Source: Lewinella sp. LCG006 (lineage in GTDB: Bacteria; Bacteroidota; Bacteroidia; Chitinophagales; Saprospiraceae). Taken from it: 64,000 bases of DNA. The translations under genes were made by a program, and so were the position numbers. The stretch spans positions 4,248,501 to 4,312,500 of the forward strand of contig NZ_CP160680.1 of the NCBI RefSeq assembly GCF_040784935.1, written 5' to 3'. The notes beneath the pieces were generated by a model. It saw nothing but the letters and a program-made list of their open reading frames with translations. It was not told the DNA's origin and did not search any database. Shown here piece after piece: positions 1-9,563 of this stretch. How positions within the stretch are numbered: position 1 is the first letter of the stretch; each line of letters opens with the position of its first letter.

Positions 1-18
1 ACAAGGTGGGGAAGACCA

Positions 19-187
19 CTAGTGCCTTGGGAATTAAGTCTCTGACACCTAAGTTGAAGTTATTTTGTAGCTAATCTAGGCGAAGGTTCATGACTTTAGC
101 CATAGCTAAAGGAATGGTTCTTCAACGACGAGTAGCTGCAAAAGAACGAAACTTGGGGTGTCAAGGATTTAGTGCCCGAGGCACTAG
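19..187. repeat. Long nested imperfect inverted repeat (about 170 bp)
   Basis: The stretch folds back on itself around position 103. Complementary arms, from outside in, are 19-31 with 175-187 (12 of 13 pairs), 43-55 with 150-163 (one-base bulge), 59-73 with 133-147 (13 of 15), and a perfect 7-bp apical hairpin 94-100 with 105-111 around the loop CATA. The spacing of the arms is nearly symmetrical, so this is one extended hairpin and not several unrelated ones. An overlapping reading frame (90-395) has no recognisable product. It could be a miniature inverted-repeat element, a structured RNA or a decayed mobile-element end; the sequence does not decide. Confidence 0.7.
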
Positions 188-232
188 CATGAACGATCGC
201 GCTTACCACTGCTTTTTCCCTCTATTTTATAA

Positions 233-276
233 GAGAGGCACCCCCCAACTGTTTTGCTGGTTAGAGAGTGCCTCTC
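233..276 (-). terminator. Possible terminator hairpin of the porin-like gene
   Basis: Perfect 9-bp arms GAGAGGCAC (233-241) and GTGCCTCTC (268-276) enclose a 26-base loop, 25 bases beyond the stop of the minus-strand gene at 301. The sequence after the stem on the minus strand is A/T-rich but has no clean U run, so the terminator role is tentative. Confidence 0.3.
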
Positions 277-300
277 AATGGACTTTTATCGGTGGTCTGT

Positions 301-1623
301 TTAAATGGAGAACAATACGCCCGCTACGATACCTTTACTTCTCGCATCGTTATCACTGTGGGTTTCACCAGGGTTTTCGAAGTTTCCGCCGCTGATAAAG
401 TTGAGGGGTTCATAACCAGCTGTTTGGAATAATTCGACAAAAATTCGAGAAGTTTTTTCCACCTGGGCATTCAGCCCTACGATAATTTGGGATTGTCTTT
501 CCCAGGGAGCGTTTTCCGGGCCTGCTCTGAAATTTGAGAACTCACCAGAAACCGCGTAGACAATTTTTCCAGTCGAATTGATTTGATACCTCGCGCCAAG
601 ATTTAAAGAACTCACCTTGGAGGCAGCAAATTGATTCAATGGAGGGTTAGGGTTAAACGTTCCCGGCCAAACCTCGAGGGTCTTTGCGTAAGAAGCTTGT
701 AATAATAACTGGTCCGTGATCGTCAATTCGCCGTAGAAGGAATAAGCAGGATTGTTTTCTGAGCAAGGCAAAAAATGCATCACCGGCCAGGGTTGGCAAT
801 AGGCACTTCCTCTGAGGTAGGATGCTCCCGCCCTGAGTGCTATCTTTTCCGTAAAGTTTAAGGTATAGTTGAGATCTCCGGCAAAATTGTTGACCCTTGA
901 AGGAACATTGGTGCTGTCAACGGAAGTATTAGCAGACCTGAATTGGGATCCTCCCTGGATGGCCGTGAAAGAAGCACTGATGCCATATTTTTTAAACCCG
1001 ACGACACCACCATAGCCCAAAACACCGAAGGCATGCCACATAGACGAATTAGTGAATGGGCTTACACTGCGGGTTTGACCAAAAGGAAGGTCCATCTTAC
1101 CCAAGCCTACGTAGATAGGAAACTCATTGAGGTTGCCCAATAAGATGATCCCTTTTCGGAATTCAATTTGATTCCTGGCCAGACTGGTAATCGTACCGGT
1201 GCCAAAACTCTGTTCGGGGCTATAAAGGAGTTCTCCGTAAGTGGTCATCCAACTGTTCAGGGAACCTACCAAAGATACTTGGGCCGAATGTAAAACGACT
1301 TCACTTGCGGTTTCTCCTATTGCGTTGTTGGAGGTAGGGTGCCGCATCAAATAGGCAAACTTGGAATTTCTATTTGAGCTTTGATAGTCAGCAATGCCGA
1401 TGATCGAAAACCCCAAGGCTAAGGACTTTGGTGCTATTTCGTTATTGCTCTTGGCGTCTAACAAAATTTCCAATTTCCTCAAGTTTTGATTGGGTTCCAT
1501 CATCCGGTAGGTGAGTTCGGAATTCAGCCCGATGGTCGCCGTTTCGGAAGTTGTGTTGGTGTCTTGACTATGGATACCTGAAAAGCTGAAGACCAACAAG
1601 ACAAAAAAGATAATTTTTCTCAT
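301..1623 (-). CDS. Outer-membrane beta-barrel protein, LbtU/DUF3573 porin-like
   Basis: A 440-residue protein starting at the ATG at 1623; an upstream in-frame ATG at 1650 only adds residues before the signal peptide. The N-terminus is a signal peptide (MRKIIFFVLLVFSFSGIHSQ) with likely cleavage before the Q. The rest alternates short hydrophobic/aromatic strands with polar turns, as in a transmembrane barrel, and includes the phrase GKMDLPFGQTRSVSPFT. This phrase and the overall pattern resemble the LbtU-type porin family seen in many Bacteroidota. Only two cysteines, both in one loop, are seen. The substrate is not deducible. It stands alone, with about 380 bp of non-coding DNA upstream. 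Barrel localisation is fairly secure; the family name is moderate. Confidence 0.6.
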   Translation of the reverse strand: MRKIIFFVLLVFSFSGIHSQDTNTTSETATIGLNSELTYRMMEPNQNLRKLEILLDAKSNNEIAPKSLALGFSIIGIADYQSSNRNSKFAYLMRHPTSNNAIGETASEVVLHSAQVSLVGSLNSWMTTYGELLYSPEQSFGTGTITSLARNQIEFRKGIILLGNLNEFPIYVGLGKMDLPFGQTRSVSPFTNSSMWHAFGVLGYGGVVGFKKYGISASFTAIQGGSQFRSANTSVDSTNVPSRVNNFAGDLNYTLNFTEKIALRAGASYLRGSAYCQPWPVMHFLPCSENNPAYSFYGELTITDQLLLQASYAKTLEVWPGTFNPNPPLNQFAASKVSSLNLGARYQINSTGKIVYAVSGEFSNFRAGPENAPWERQSQIIVGLNAQVEKTSRIFVELFQTAGYEPLNFISGGNFENPGETHSDNDARSKGIVAGVLFSI

Positions 1624-2000
1624 GATGTGTTTTTTGTAGACATCACGCAAAATAATTCCCGAAAGGAAAAACGGATCTTTTATCTGGCTTCTTCGTTTTC
1701 CTCAAACCTTACAAGCTGGGCACGGCGTAGCAGTAGCGAAGCTAATCAGGTTGGAGCGTGTCTTGGAGCCAAACAAAATTCTTCGCTTTTCACTTGGAAA
1801 TCACTTCTGCTTAATGTCTGGTGAATATGAATATTAAGCAAAATTTAGTGCCGATGGGGTTGGAAAGCATACTTCTACAAAAGCATCTTTAAAATAGACG
1901 TATATTAAAAGTACAAATATTTTGATCACAATCAAGCAATCTCTAGCATAAATTATTCAAGCATACGGACTGATGCGTTTGAGTCGCTTTACTCGCTTTA
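1624..2000. other. Intergenic stretch without a recognisable gene
   Basis: About 380 bp between two minus-strand genes. The right half is A/T-rich. I see no coding potential, no strong hairpin with a U run and no full promoter match. It must hold the promoter of the porin-like gene and the 3' end signals of the PLP enzyme gene. Confidence 0.5.
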
Positions 2001-3854
2001 TTAAAGCCAAGCTAAATGCTCTCTTGTGAACTGTGTAAATACTTTTTTATGAAGCTCAAGATCCATTTTTGGAGAAAGGGAGGCGCGAACAATGTAGTCT
2101 TTATCCCCTTCTTTAGTCGTTCCCTGGGTAGAGGTTGCGGGTATGGTCCAATAACACCCCTTCAGTTGGCCATAGCTTACGCAGAACTTACTTTCATTGG
2201 GGATTTCGGTGATCATTAAGTTGATCAACTTGAGGTTTAACGCTCGTTTATAGGCTTCTTTTTCCTCTTCCGTATCTCCTTTAGTGGGAAGATCTAGGGA
2301 AAACACAGATGGGATAAACCCTCTGTTGGCTAATTCTTCTGAAACAAAATTGATGTTGGCCGCTGGTAAAACATTGTGGATAAAGTTGATGAATTCGCGG
2401 GTATTCTTGTAGGCCGCATTAATTCTTTGGTTCATGGATGGCAATTGCTTGGCCAGTATTTCCATTTGCAAAGCTGTAGCTTCGTTGTCGCAAAGTCTCA
2501 GATGCAATGCTGTTTTTTCCAGCAAGGCCTCCGTTTTGTGGTTTCCGACACAGTAGCCAGCAGTACATAAGCCCCCGCTTGGAAATTTTGATCCACTTAC
2601 ATAGGAAATGGTTCTAACTGTTGACAGCATCTCCCCTTCACCTAAAAAGTGTACATTCGGACAGAACGTTTGATCTAAAATAAAAACGGGATCGATGGCC
2701 ATGCTGCCCGCTGCCGTTTTACGCGGTTTACTTAAAACAGTTTTTAGTTTTAGAAGGTCAGGAACTTCAACCCGAGGGTTGGTCGGAATTTCAGCAATGA
2801 TGTAAGGAATTGCATCATCGCTGGCGATTTTAGCTAAAACGGTATCAATGCTTTGCACCATATCGTTTCCCCCGTCCACGGGTAAATCCACGATTTCAAC
2901 GTTTTCCATACACGCAGCAACGCGCCTCGCCTGGTCATTTGTTCCACCGTAACAATTGGGCGGGACAACGAATTTGATCGCTTTTCCAGGGTGATTTTCT
3001 ATTGCATCGTGAATGAGCCCCATCATGATCGCATACTGCATCGAGAGCCCGCTGGAAGCTACGAGTGCCTGGGTTTTTGAACCGGTAATGGTTTGAATGG
3101 CCTCCAAAACACTAGACTTGTTGGCCTCGACATTGCTTTTTTTTGTGTCAAAAGATACCCCCGTTAGCGATTTTAAGGCAACGACACAATTGGCAGGCGT
3201 CATCGCAATGGTTTCTCTTCTGCGTACATGCTGAATTTCTGAAATATAAGGCTCGTTTTGCCCTCCATTTACCACCAAAATACTTCCTAGATGAGCATGA
3301 AGTGTGATGAAAAAATCAACCTTAATCGCCTTCGTAATGGAGCTGGGATCAATATTGCCAATGGTCTCTTGTTGAGCAAGGAAGATCGTACTGCCATTGA
3401 AATCGATAATGGCGTCGGCTGTTTCAAGATTTCTCAGCTCAAATTTATAACCATAAATGCTCCTCAGTACTTCCGCATCAAAAGCAGGAGGTAATGCACC
3501 CGTATAAAGTAGCTGGGTGTTTTTGTTTGCTAATAAATTGCTTCTCAGAATGGCCAAGACAGGAATCGTCATGGAAGAAAAACTGATGACATTCTCGGCT
3601 TTTAGATGATTCAATTTCGCAACTGCCCATTCCAGCACACAAGACAATGGATGACCGAGTCGAATATAGTCGTAAGCAGTAGGCAATGCATCAAGGGCAG
3701 CGGCTTCCGCATTATTGTCATTATACAGCGCTTCAAACTGTTCCAAAAATTGGCTTTTAGCCAGTTGCTCCTCGTAAATATCTAGTCGATGCGTAGTGAG
3801 GTTCAACCAGTCCGTAGGCATATTCCCTAATACCTCTTTAATATAGTTTAGCAT
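2001..3854 (-). CDS. PLP-dependent enzyme, Cys/Met metabolism (cystathionine gamma-synthase) superfamily
   Basis: A 617-residue fold-type I PLP enzyme. Motifs in order: SSGLSMQYAI at about 268-277 (cofactor phosphate region), NCYGGTNDQ (300-308) with the stacking Tyr302, EIPTNPRVEVPDL (about 355-367), the PLP-pyridine aspartate in FILDQTF (Asp394), and SYVSGSKFPSGG with Lys423 as the Schiff-base lysine. These are hallmarks of the cystathionine gamma-synthase/lyase group. The protein is about 200 residues longer than the usual 400, with an extra N-terminal domain (1-230) of unknown role and a longer C-terminus. Substrate cannot be told from sequence alone. It is preceded by folK on the same strand, 190 bp away, so co-transcription is possible but unproven. 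Confidence 0.7.
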   Translation of the reverse strand: MLNYIKEVLGNMPTDWLNLTTHRLDIYEEQLAKSQFLEQFEALYNDNNAEAAALDALPTAYDYIRLGHPLSCVLEWAVAKLNHLKAENVISFSSMTIPVLAILRSNLLANKNTQLLYTGALPPAFDAEVLRSIYGYKFELRNLETADAIIDFNGSTIFLAQQETIGNIDPSSITKAIKVDFFITLHAHLGSILVVNGGQNEPYISEIQHVRRRETIAMTPANCVVALKSLTGVSFDTKKSNVEANKSSVLEAIQTITGSKTQALVASSGLSMQYAIMMGLIHDAIENHPGKAIKFVVPPNCYGGTNDQARRVAACMENVEIVDLPVDGGNDMVQSIDTVLAKIASDDAIPYIIAEIPTNPRVEVPDLLKLKTVLSKPRKTAAGSMAIDPVFILDQTFCPNVHFLGEGEMLSTVRTISYVSGSKFPSGGLCTAGYCVGNHKTEALLEKTALHLRLCDNEATALQMEILAKQLPSMNQRINAAYKNTREFINFIHNVLPAANINFVSEELANRGFIPSVFSLDLPTKGDTEEEKEAYKRALNLKLINLMITEIPNESKFCVSYGQLKGCYWTIPATSTQGTTKEGDKDYIVRASLSPKMDLELHKKVFTQFTREHLAWL

Positions 3855-4043
3855 TTGCTTATCGCTGTTATTTGGCCTTTAGAAAAGGCGGAAATGTACA
3901 TGAATTAAGTTGATCGTAATAGGGTAATCAGCGCGTAAAGATCGGAAAAGTCAGAAGTATTTGGACACAGATTTTTGAACAGTCTCAGCCGTAAAGTTTA
4001 TATCACGCCAGATTGTACAGCCGACCCTTACACTTTTACACCC

Positions 4044-4526
4044 TCAACAAACCCTCACCACCTCCCCCCGATCCTGGCATTCCTCCAGCAATTGTGCCAC
4101 TGTTTTTGCTAGCAGCGGATGCACCCATTCCGGGGCAATTTCGGCTACGGGTACCAGCACAAACCGCCGCTCCTGCATCCAGGGGTGGGGGAGGGTCAGC
4201 TGCGGCGTTTGGATGATCTCGTCCGCGTAAAAGATCAGGTCGATATCAATGAGGCGTTGATCCCATTTGCGGTGCCTCACGCGACCCAGCTGCTGCTCAA
4301 TCGCAAGTGCCGTTTCAAGTGCCTGGGTGGGGGCAAGTGCCGTCTGGTACAGGCAGGCCTGGTTGAGGAAGTCCGGTTGGTCTTCCAGGCCCCAGGCACT
4401 GGTTTCGTAGCAGGCCGAAGCCTTGATCTCTTTCCCCAGTTGCTGCTGTAGCAGTTGGCGTGCTCGGAGCAGGTTTCGGTTCCTCCAACCTTGGTTACTC
4501 CCCAAGTGGAGCAGGATTTTTTGCAT
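4044..4526 (-). CDS. folK: 6-hydroxymethyl-7,8-dihydropterin pyrophosphokinase
   Basis: A 160-residue HPPK, the usual length, which transfers pyrophosphate from ATP to hydroxymethyl-dihydropterin in folate synthesis in the cytosol. Signature features: N-terminal LHLGSNQGWRNRNL, YETSAWGLEDQPDFLNQAC, and the family pattern RKWDQRLIDIDLIFYAD carrying the Mg-binding aspartates, followed by LPHPWMQERRFVLVPVAEIAPEW split over the C-terminal half. I choose the ATG at 4526 (MQKILLHLGSN), because the longer frame from 4550 adds residues before the conserved first strand. It is divergent from the large secreted protein at 4694. Confidence 0.93.
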   Translation of the reverse strand: MQKILLHLGSNQGWRNRNLLRARQLLQQQLGKEIKASACYETSAWGLEDQPDFLNQACLYQTALAPTQALETALAIEQQLGRVRHRKWDQRLIDIDLIFYADEIIQTPQLTLPHPWMQERRFVLVPVAEIAPEWVHPLLAKTVAQLLEECQDRGEVVRVC

Positions 4527-4640
4527 AAAAAACAAAGCTTTAGGTGCCAAAGGTAATGGCTATCAATAAAATAGTGGCTGTTGGAACGCAAGTAAGCAGA
4601 CAAAGGAAGGGGGAGAACATTTTTTTTGAGGCTAATTGTC

Positions 4641-4648
4641 TATCTTTG
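4641..4648 (+). promoter_or_regulatory. Candidate -7 element (TATCTTTG)
   Basis: TATCTTTG matches the Bacteroidota -7 consensus TAnnTTTG exactly and lies 46 bp before the start of the 1592-residue secreted protein. No matching TTG is found at the expected -33 distance, so this is a partial match only. Confidence 0.35.
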
Positions 4649-4693
4649 GTCGTATAAGTTAATCAACCATCTGTCACAGACACTTTATCCTGT

Positions 4694-7600
4694 ATGAAAT
4701 ATATTTTTACGCTTCTTTGTAGTGTCCTCTTTACCATCAGTGCATTTGCTCAGCCAGCTAATGATGATTGTGTCAATCTCATTGATCTGGGAACAGCACC
4801 TGCCTGTACTGGTGATATTTATACCAATGTTGACGCTACGGACAGTAACTCCGGCCCTTTGGATAACCCCACCTGTTTCAATGGAGGGACGACCCAAAAC
4901 GACGTCTTCTTTGGGTTTATGGTCGATGCCGCTCTGGTCGATGTTACCATTACCGTCATCGGAACAGACTTGGGCCCTAATGGTGTTCCACTGACCAACC
5001 CCCAGTTTGCCCTTTATCGTGGCGGTTGTGGTGGCCTGGCCGAGTTGAACTGTATCAGTGCCCCCAATGGCGAAACAGCCGTCAGCCTTGATGTGATTGG
5101 CCTGACTCCGGGGATTCCCTATTTCATCAGGGTAAACGACTATTCCGGTACAGGAACACCCAACTGGGGTGATTTTACCCTATGTATTGAGGAATATATC
5201 CCGGCCATCAACATGGGCGAGGATACCCAGTCAAGTGCTTGTTCAGGCACGGTTTACGATTCTGGTGGCCCAGATGATGATTACGGAAACAACGAAAACT
5301 TTACGTTTACCATCTGCCCCAACGATTTTACCCAGTGTGTATTGCTGGATGTTGTTTCCTTCAATATTATTGGCGGTGATGTCCTTAATATTTACCAAGG
5401 CAACAGTACGGCTGCTCCGCTGATCGCATCGATCACCGGCAACAGCAACGGCAACGAATTTGAGGTGCAATCATCGAATGCTTGTATGACCCTTGAGTTT
5501 GTCTCTGATGGGTTCAATTCTTCAGCGGGCTTTGAGGCCAACTGGCAATGCTCACCGCTAGAGTGCGATGGTTCTGACTTTGATAGCCCTTTTGCTATCA
5601 CGGAAGTTCCCTTCAACAACCCCAGCCTTACGACTTGTGGGCAAGGTGCTAATTTTAACACTACTCCTTGTGGTGTCATTCCCTTTTTGAATGGCCCCGA
5701 ATCCGTCTTCTTGTACCAGTCGCCAGGAGGCCTGTGTGCTTCGATCAATGTGACGGGGGCAGAACCAGGTACAGGGGTATTGGTGCTTAATGGTCTGCCC
5801 GGCGATCCTGGTACAGTCTGTATAGCGCAAAGTGCAGCAGGAAGCATCAGTAGTGCCAACTTCGAGACACCGGGTGATTACTACATCATCGTCGCTAATC
5901 CTTCAGGTTGTACGGATTTCGGATTGAATATCGTAGAAGCAGATTGTGCACTTTCACCAGCCCTGGTCGATGCCCTTTGTAACCCTCTCAATGGATGTAT
6001 TATCGATGGCGACATCACCAGCGAGTTTATGTTTGAGGATGGCTTTCAGGATATTCCTAATACTGTTGGCACCAATAACGGTTGTTGGGGTGGTGTAGGG
6101 ATTGAACCTGATTATTACTGGTTCACCATCGAAGCACAAGCCGACGGACCATTTGGTTTCATCCTTAGCAGTGCAAATATTCCTTCGGACATTGACTTTA
6201 ACGTATGGGGTCCTTTTTCTCCAGAGGAAGTGTGCGAAACGCCGCAGGCGGTGATCAATTTTGTGACCAATAACCAACCGATTCGGAGTAGTTATGATGG
6301 TGGTACGGAGCCTACCGGACTTGCTGATATCCATCCTACGTTTGGTTATGTTGTAGAAGATGAGTACGATTGTCAGGGTATTAATGATGATATTGTCCGT
6401 ACCATTGACGCATTGGCTGGTCAGGTTTTCGTGGTACTGGCCAATGACTGGGGTAACCAAATCCAGGGTGGTGGTATCCAAGTGGATTGGGGCCCTTCTG
6501 ATCCTGATGTACTACAACCACTGGGCGCTACCGTAGCCGCAGCGGATACTTCGGTTTGTATTGGTGAAACCGTTCAACTGGAAGTAATCACAGGTCTGGA
6601 TAACATCGAATGGATAGGACCAAACGCTGGTGAATTATCTTGTACCAACTGTTTTACACCAATCGCTACCCCCAGCCAGACCCAAGTGTACACTGCTTTG
6701 TTGGATGCGGTTTGTTATGTAGATACCCTGGAAGTAACGGTCAATGTTTTTGACCTTGATGCAGGGCCAGATATCATTGTGTGTATCGGTGAAGAATTTG
6801 AAATTCCTGCTGGTCAGGATTTTGCTACCGCGACCTACAATTGGTCACCTCCTCCTGGATTGACCTTCAGTTGTACGAATTGTCCTACGCCTATCGTGAC
6901 GGCAGATGCTCCGGGTATTTATGATGTTCCCGTAACGCTAACGGCGGCGGCTTGTAACTTCATGGATTTTGTGACCATCACGGTGCTAGATTTTACTGCG
7001 CCGGAATACACTATTGCCGATGATGAGCGGATTTGTAATGGAGAAGAAAGACTCATCGGTGGTACTTTTGTCGATGGTAATATTTATACCTGGACATCGG
7101 TGCCTGCGTCAACCATTGATCCTCTTGCTAACCCATTGGTACAACCTGATGTGACAACAACTTACTACCTTTCGGTATTAAACGGAGAATGTCCTACACC
7201 TTCAGTTGATAGTGTTACCATCGAGGTGACGCAATTACCACTTATCGATATTGCGGAAGAACCCATGGATGCTATTTGTTTGGGCGATGAAATTTCCTTG
7301 TCCAGCAGCACGGTTGAAGGAGATGTAAACTATACTTGGTCAGGTCCTAATGTTATCGTCAGCCCAGATAGTAACGCCACCGTGATTATTCCAGTGACTA
7401 CTGGAACTTATACCCTTACGGGGGAACGCCTGGGTTGTGAATCTATGGATGTCATACCGGTCGAAGTCGTCCAGGTCGCTATTGATTTAAATCAACCCGA
7501 TACGACCTTCATTTGCCAAGGAGAAACCGTACAGGTACAGGCTGCTGTTCTTCCGACCGACGCTACCGTTGTTTGGGATCCGGCGACAGTTTCAGGCCCA

Positions 7601-9472
7601 GCACCATTGTTGAGCCCCGATACCTATACCGTCTATACCGCTACTGTCACCATTGGTAACTGTATTCGTATGGATACTTTTGCTATTCAAGTAGATTCCT
7701 TACCAGTGAGTATGACCATCATGTCCGACCCAATGGAGGATTCTTACTGTCAGGGAGAATTGGTGACTTTGAGTTCACCTATCTATGATCCTGTGATGTA
7801 CCCCGATATTACGCACCAATGGGCGGGTCCTGGTTTCGAAACTTCGGATACACTCTACAATATCGTACTTACTACTGTAGACACCTTTACCTACGAGCGG
7901 ATAACGATCAACGGCGGTTGTATTCAAACAGATTCAATCACTTTGAATGTCATCAACAACGACGCATTGGAAATTACCCCCGCCCAACCCGAGGTGTGTG
8001 CTGGTGAAAGTGTCCAACTAGCAGTGATGTCTACCACCCTGGGAGAATTGGAATGGACACCTGCGGAGACCTTAAGCTGTAGCGATTGTCCTAACCCATT
8101 GGCTAGTCCTACTTCCACGACCACGTATACCGTCAGTTCAAGTATAGATGGATGTGCTATCGAGCAATCGGTAACCGTAATTGTGCCACCAGCTCCGGTG
8201 TTAAACGCCAGAGGTGACCTCACCCTTTGTCCTGGAGAATCCATCGACCTCAACCCCAATGGCGGCGGTGGTCAGGAAGGTACCGTCTATCTTTGGTCAA
8301 CGAGCACCAATCCTAATGTAAGTACTGTGGTGAACCCTGTTGTTACGCCTGCAACCACAACTACCTACACGGGTACCGCTACCAATATTTGTGGTACTGC
8401 TACGGATCAGGTCACCGTTACCGTGATTGAGCCCGGTGTTTTGGTAGATGTAAACGGGGGAGTGGATACACTGGTTACCTGTCGTGGTTTTGAATTTGAC
8501 CTCGTGGCCAATGTTCAAAACAGTACCAATGGTGCAGAATCTCTCGTATGGTTTTATGATGGTGAAAGTGAATTAGGTGTGAATACTACCTTTACCGCTA
8601 CCAACAGTGGCCCTGCAACCTTTGTCTACCAGTATGGTCCTACTGCTGAGGACGATTGTGATCAACAGTCGGCCACTATCTTTATCCTGGTCAATGATGC
8701 GCCTCAGCAAGTGGCGCTCAACCCCGATACAACCATCTGTTTTGGAATTGATGTTCCTCTTTCGCTGTTTGACGGAGAGGTAGAGCCAGGTGTTACCTAC
8801 AGTTGGACCAGCACGGCTGGCGATGTATTCATGGAACCTGATCCTGAAGTTCAGCCTACCGTTACAACCACTTACACCTTGGAAGCTAGTCTGGGAGAAT
8901 GTGTTAGTACCGACTCGATAACAATTACCATTATTGAAGAGGCTACTTTCTCGATCAATGATGATACAAGTACGAACCTGATTACGGCTGGTGTTTCATC
9001 TGTTAATTTAGAAGCCACCATGCCTAATGAGAACAACCCCGGTATTTTCTGGACATTTAATGGTTTCTCCATTGGCACTGGTTCCCCGTTGACCTGGATG
9101 CCTGATGTGAATCAGGAGGCTTCTTTGCCAGGATACGTCTATGCAACTTTAGACAATGGATGTCAGATACTGGAGGATTCTATATTTATCCAAAAGCTAC
9201 TTTACGAGGTGCCTAACATTTTCTCTCCTAATGGAGATGGTGACAATGATGTATTCAAGCCCTTCTTCCTTGGGGAAATGGACGTAGTGGAACTTACAGT
9301 CTACAATCGTTGGGGGAATGTGGTTTTTGAATCCAATGATCCTAATAATCCAGGATGGGAAGGTAAGAAAGATGGAAAAGATGCACCTTCTGACGTATAT
9401 CTGTACCAAGTACGGGTAGGCATCAGTGGCGAATTTCTGGAAAAATCAGGACAAGTGACTTTGATCAGATAA
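4694..9472 (+). CDS. Giant secreted multi-Ig-like protein with gliding-motility C-terminal (T9SS) domain
   Basis: A 1592-residue cell-surface or secreted protein. The signal peptide is MKYIFTLLCSVLFTISAFAQ with cleavage after AFA. The N-terminal third carries beta-sandwich modules in which pairs of cysteines recur (for example around DDCVNL...CTGD and a CUB-like region near residues 175-290). From about 610 on, repeating 80-90-residue Ig/PKD-like units share phrases such as SCTNCxxPxAxP, CxGExxxL and TTTYTV. The last 90 residues (VPNIFSPNGDGDNDVFKP, TVYNRWGNVVFES, W-G-x-DG-x-x-APSDVYLYQV) are the type B T9SS signal TIGR04131 family. It is probably an adhesin or matrix protein; no enzyme motif is seen. 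Monocistronic, followed by a strong terminator. Confidence 0.85.
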   Translation: MKYIFTLLCSVLFTISAFAQPANDDCVNLIDLGTAPACTGDIYTNVDATDSNSGPLDNPTCFNGGTTQNDVFFGFMVDAALVDVTITVIGTDLGPNGVPLTNPQFALYRGGCGGLAELNCISAPNGETAVSLDVIGLTPGIPYFIRVNDYSGTGTPNWGDFTLCIEEYIPAINMGEDTQSSACSGTVYDSGGPDDDYGNNENFTFTICPNDFTQCVLLDVVSFNIIGGDVLNIYQGNSTAAPLIASITGNSNGNEFEVQSSNACMTLEFVSDGFNSSAGFEANWQCSPLECDGSDFDSPFAITEVPFNNPSLTTCGQGANFNTTPCGVIPFLNGPESVFLYQSPGGLCASINVTGAEPGTGVLVLNGLPGDPGTVCIAQSAAGSISSANFETPGDYYIIVANPSGCTDFGLNIVEADCALSPALVDALCNPLNGCIIDGDITSEFMFEDGFQDIPNTVGTNNGCWGGVGIEPDYYWFTIEAQADGPFGFILSSANIPSDIDFNVWGPFSPEEVCETPQAVINFVTNNQPIRSSYDGGTEPTGLADIHPTFGYVVEDEYDCQGINDDIVRTIDALAGQVFVVLANDWGNQIQGGGIQVDWGPSDPDVLQPLGATVAAADTSVCIGETVQLEVITGLDNIEWIGPNAGELSCTNCFTPIATPSQTQVYTALLDAVCYVDTLEVTVNVFDLDAGPDIIVCIGEEFEIPAGQDFATATYNWSPPPGLTFSCTNCPTPIVTADAPGIYDVPVTLTAAACNFMDFVTITVLDFTAPEYTIADDERICNGEERLIGGTFVDGNIYTWTSVPASTIDPLANPLVQPDVTTTYYLSVLNGECPTPSVDSVTIEVTQLPLIDIAEEPMDAICLGDEISLSSSTVEGDVNYTWSGPNVIVSPDSNATVIIPVTTGTYTLTGERLGCESMDVIPVEVVQVAIDLNQPDTTFICQGETVQVQAAVLPTDATVVWDPATVSGPAPLLSPDTYTVYTATVTIGNCIRMDTFAIQVDSLPVSMTIMSDPMEDSYCQGELVTLSSPIYDPVMYPDITHQWAGPGFETSDTLYNIVLTTVDTFTYERITINGGCIQTDSITLNVINNDALEITPAQPEVCAGESVQLAVMSTTLGELEWTPAETLSCSDCPNPLASPTSTTTYTVSSSIDGCAIEQSVTVIVPPAPVLNARGDLTLCPGESIDLNPNGGGGQEGTVYLWSTSTNPNVSTVVNPVVTPATTTTYTGTATNICGTATDQVTVTVIEPGVLVDVNGGVDTLVTCRGFEFDLVANVQNSTNGAESLVWFYDGESELGVNTTFTATNSGPATFVYQYGPTAEDDCDQQSATIFILVNDAPQQVALNPDTTICFGIDVPLSLFDGEVEPGVTYSWTSTAGDVFMEPDPEVQPTVTTTYTLEASLGECVSTDSITITIIEEATFSINDDTSTNLITAGVSSVNLEATMPNENNPGIFWTFNGFSIGTGSPLTWMPDVNQEASLPGYVYATLDNGCQILEDSIFIQKLLYEVPNIFSPNGDGDNDVFKPFFLGEMDVVELTVYNRWGNVVFESNDPNNPGWEGKKDGKDAPSDVYLYQVRVGISGEFLEKSGQVTLIR

Positions 9473-9497
9473 ACCTTCTGATAATACAACTCTAATA

Positions 9498-9534
9498 AAA
9501 AAGGGTGCAGCGAGTAATTGCTGCACCCTTTTTT
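9498..9534. terminator. Bidirectional intrinsic terminator
   Basis: Perfect 11-bp arms AAGGGTGCAGC (9501-9511) and GCTGCACCCTT (9520-9530) around an 8-base loop. The stem is flanked by an A run on the left and TTTT on the right, so it can act for both the secreted protein (plus strand) and the E1 gene (minus strand). Confidence 0.9.
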
Positions 9535-9563
9535 GTTGGCAGATTAAAGGTTATGCCTGCGTT

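Noticed and set aside
19-187. Integron attC site
   Set aside because: The size and palindromic form would fit, but the terminal GTTRRRY/RYYYAAC core sites are missing and no integrase gene is visible.
90-395. 101-codon plus-strand frame at the window start
   Set aside because: It runs through half of the long palindrome and into the 3' end of the porin-like gene on the other strand, with no domain, signal or sensible composition.
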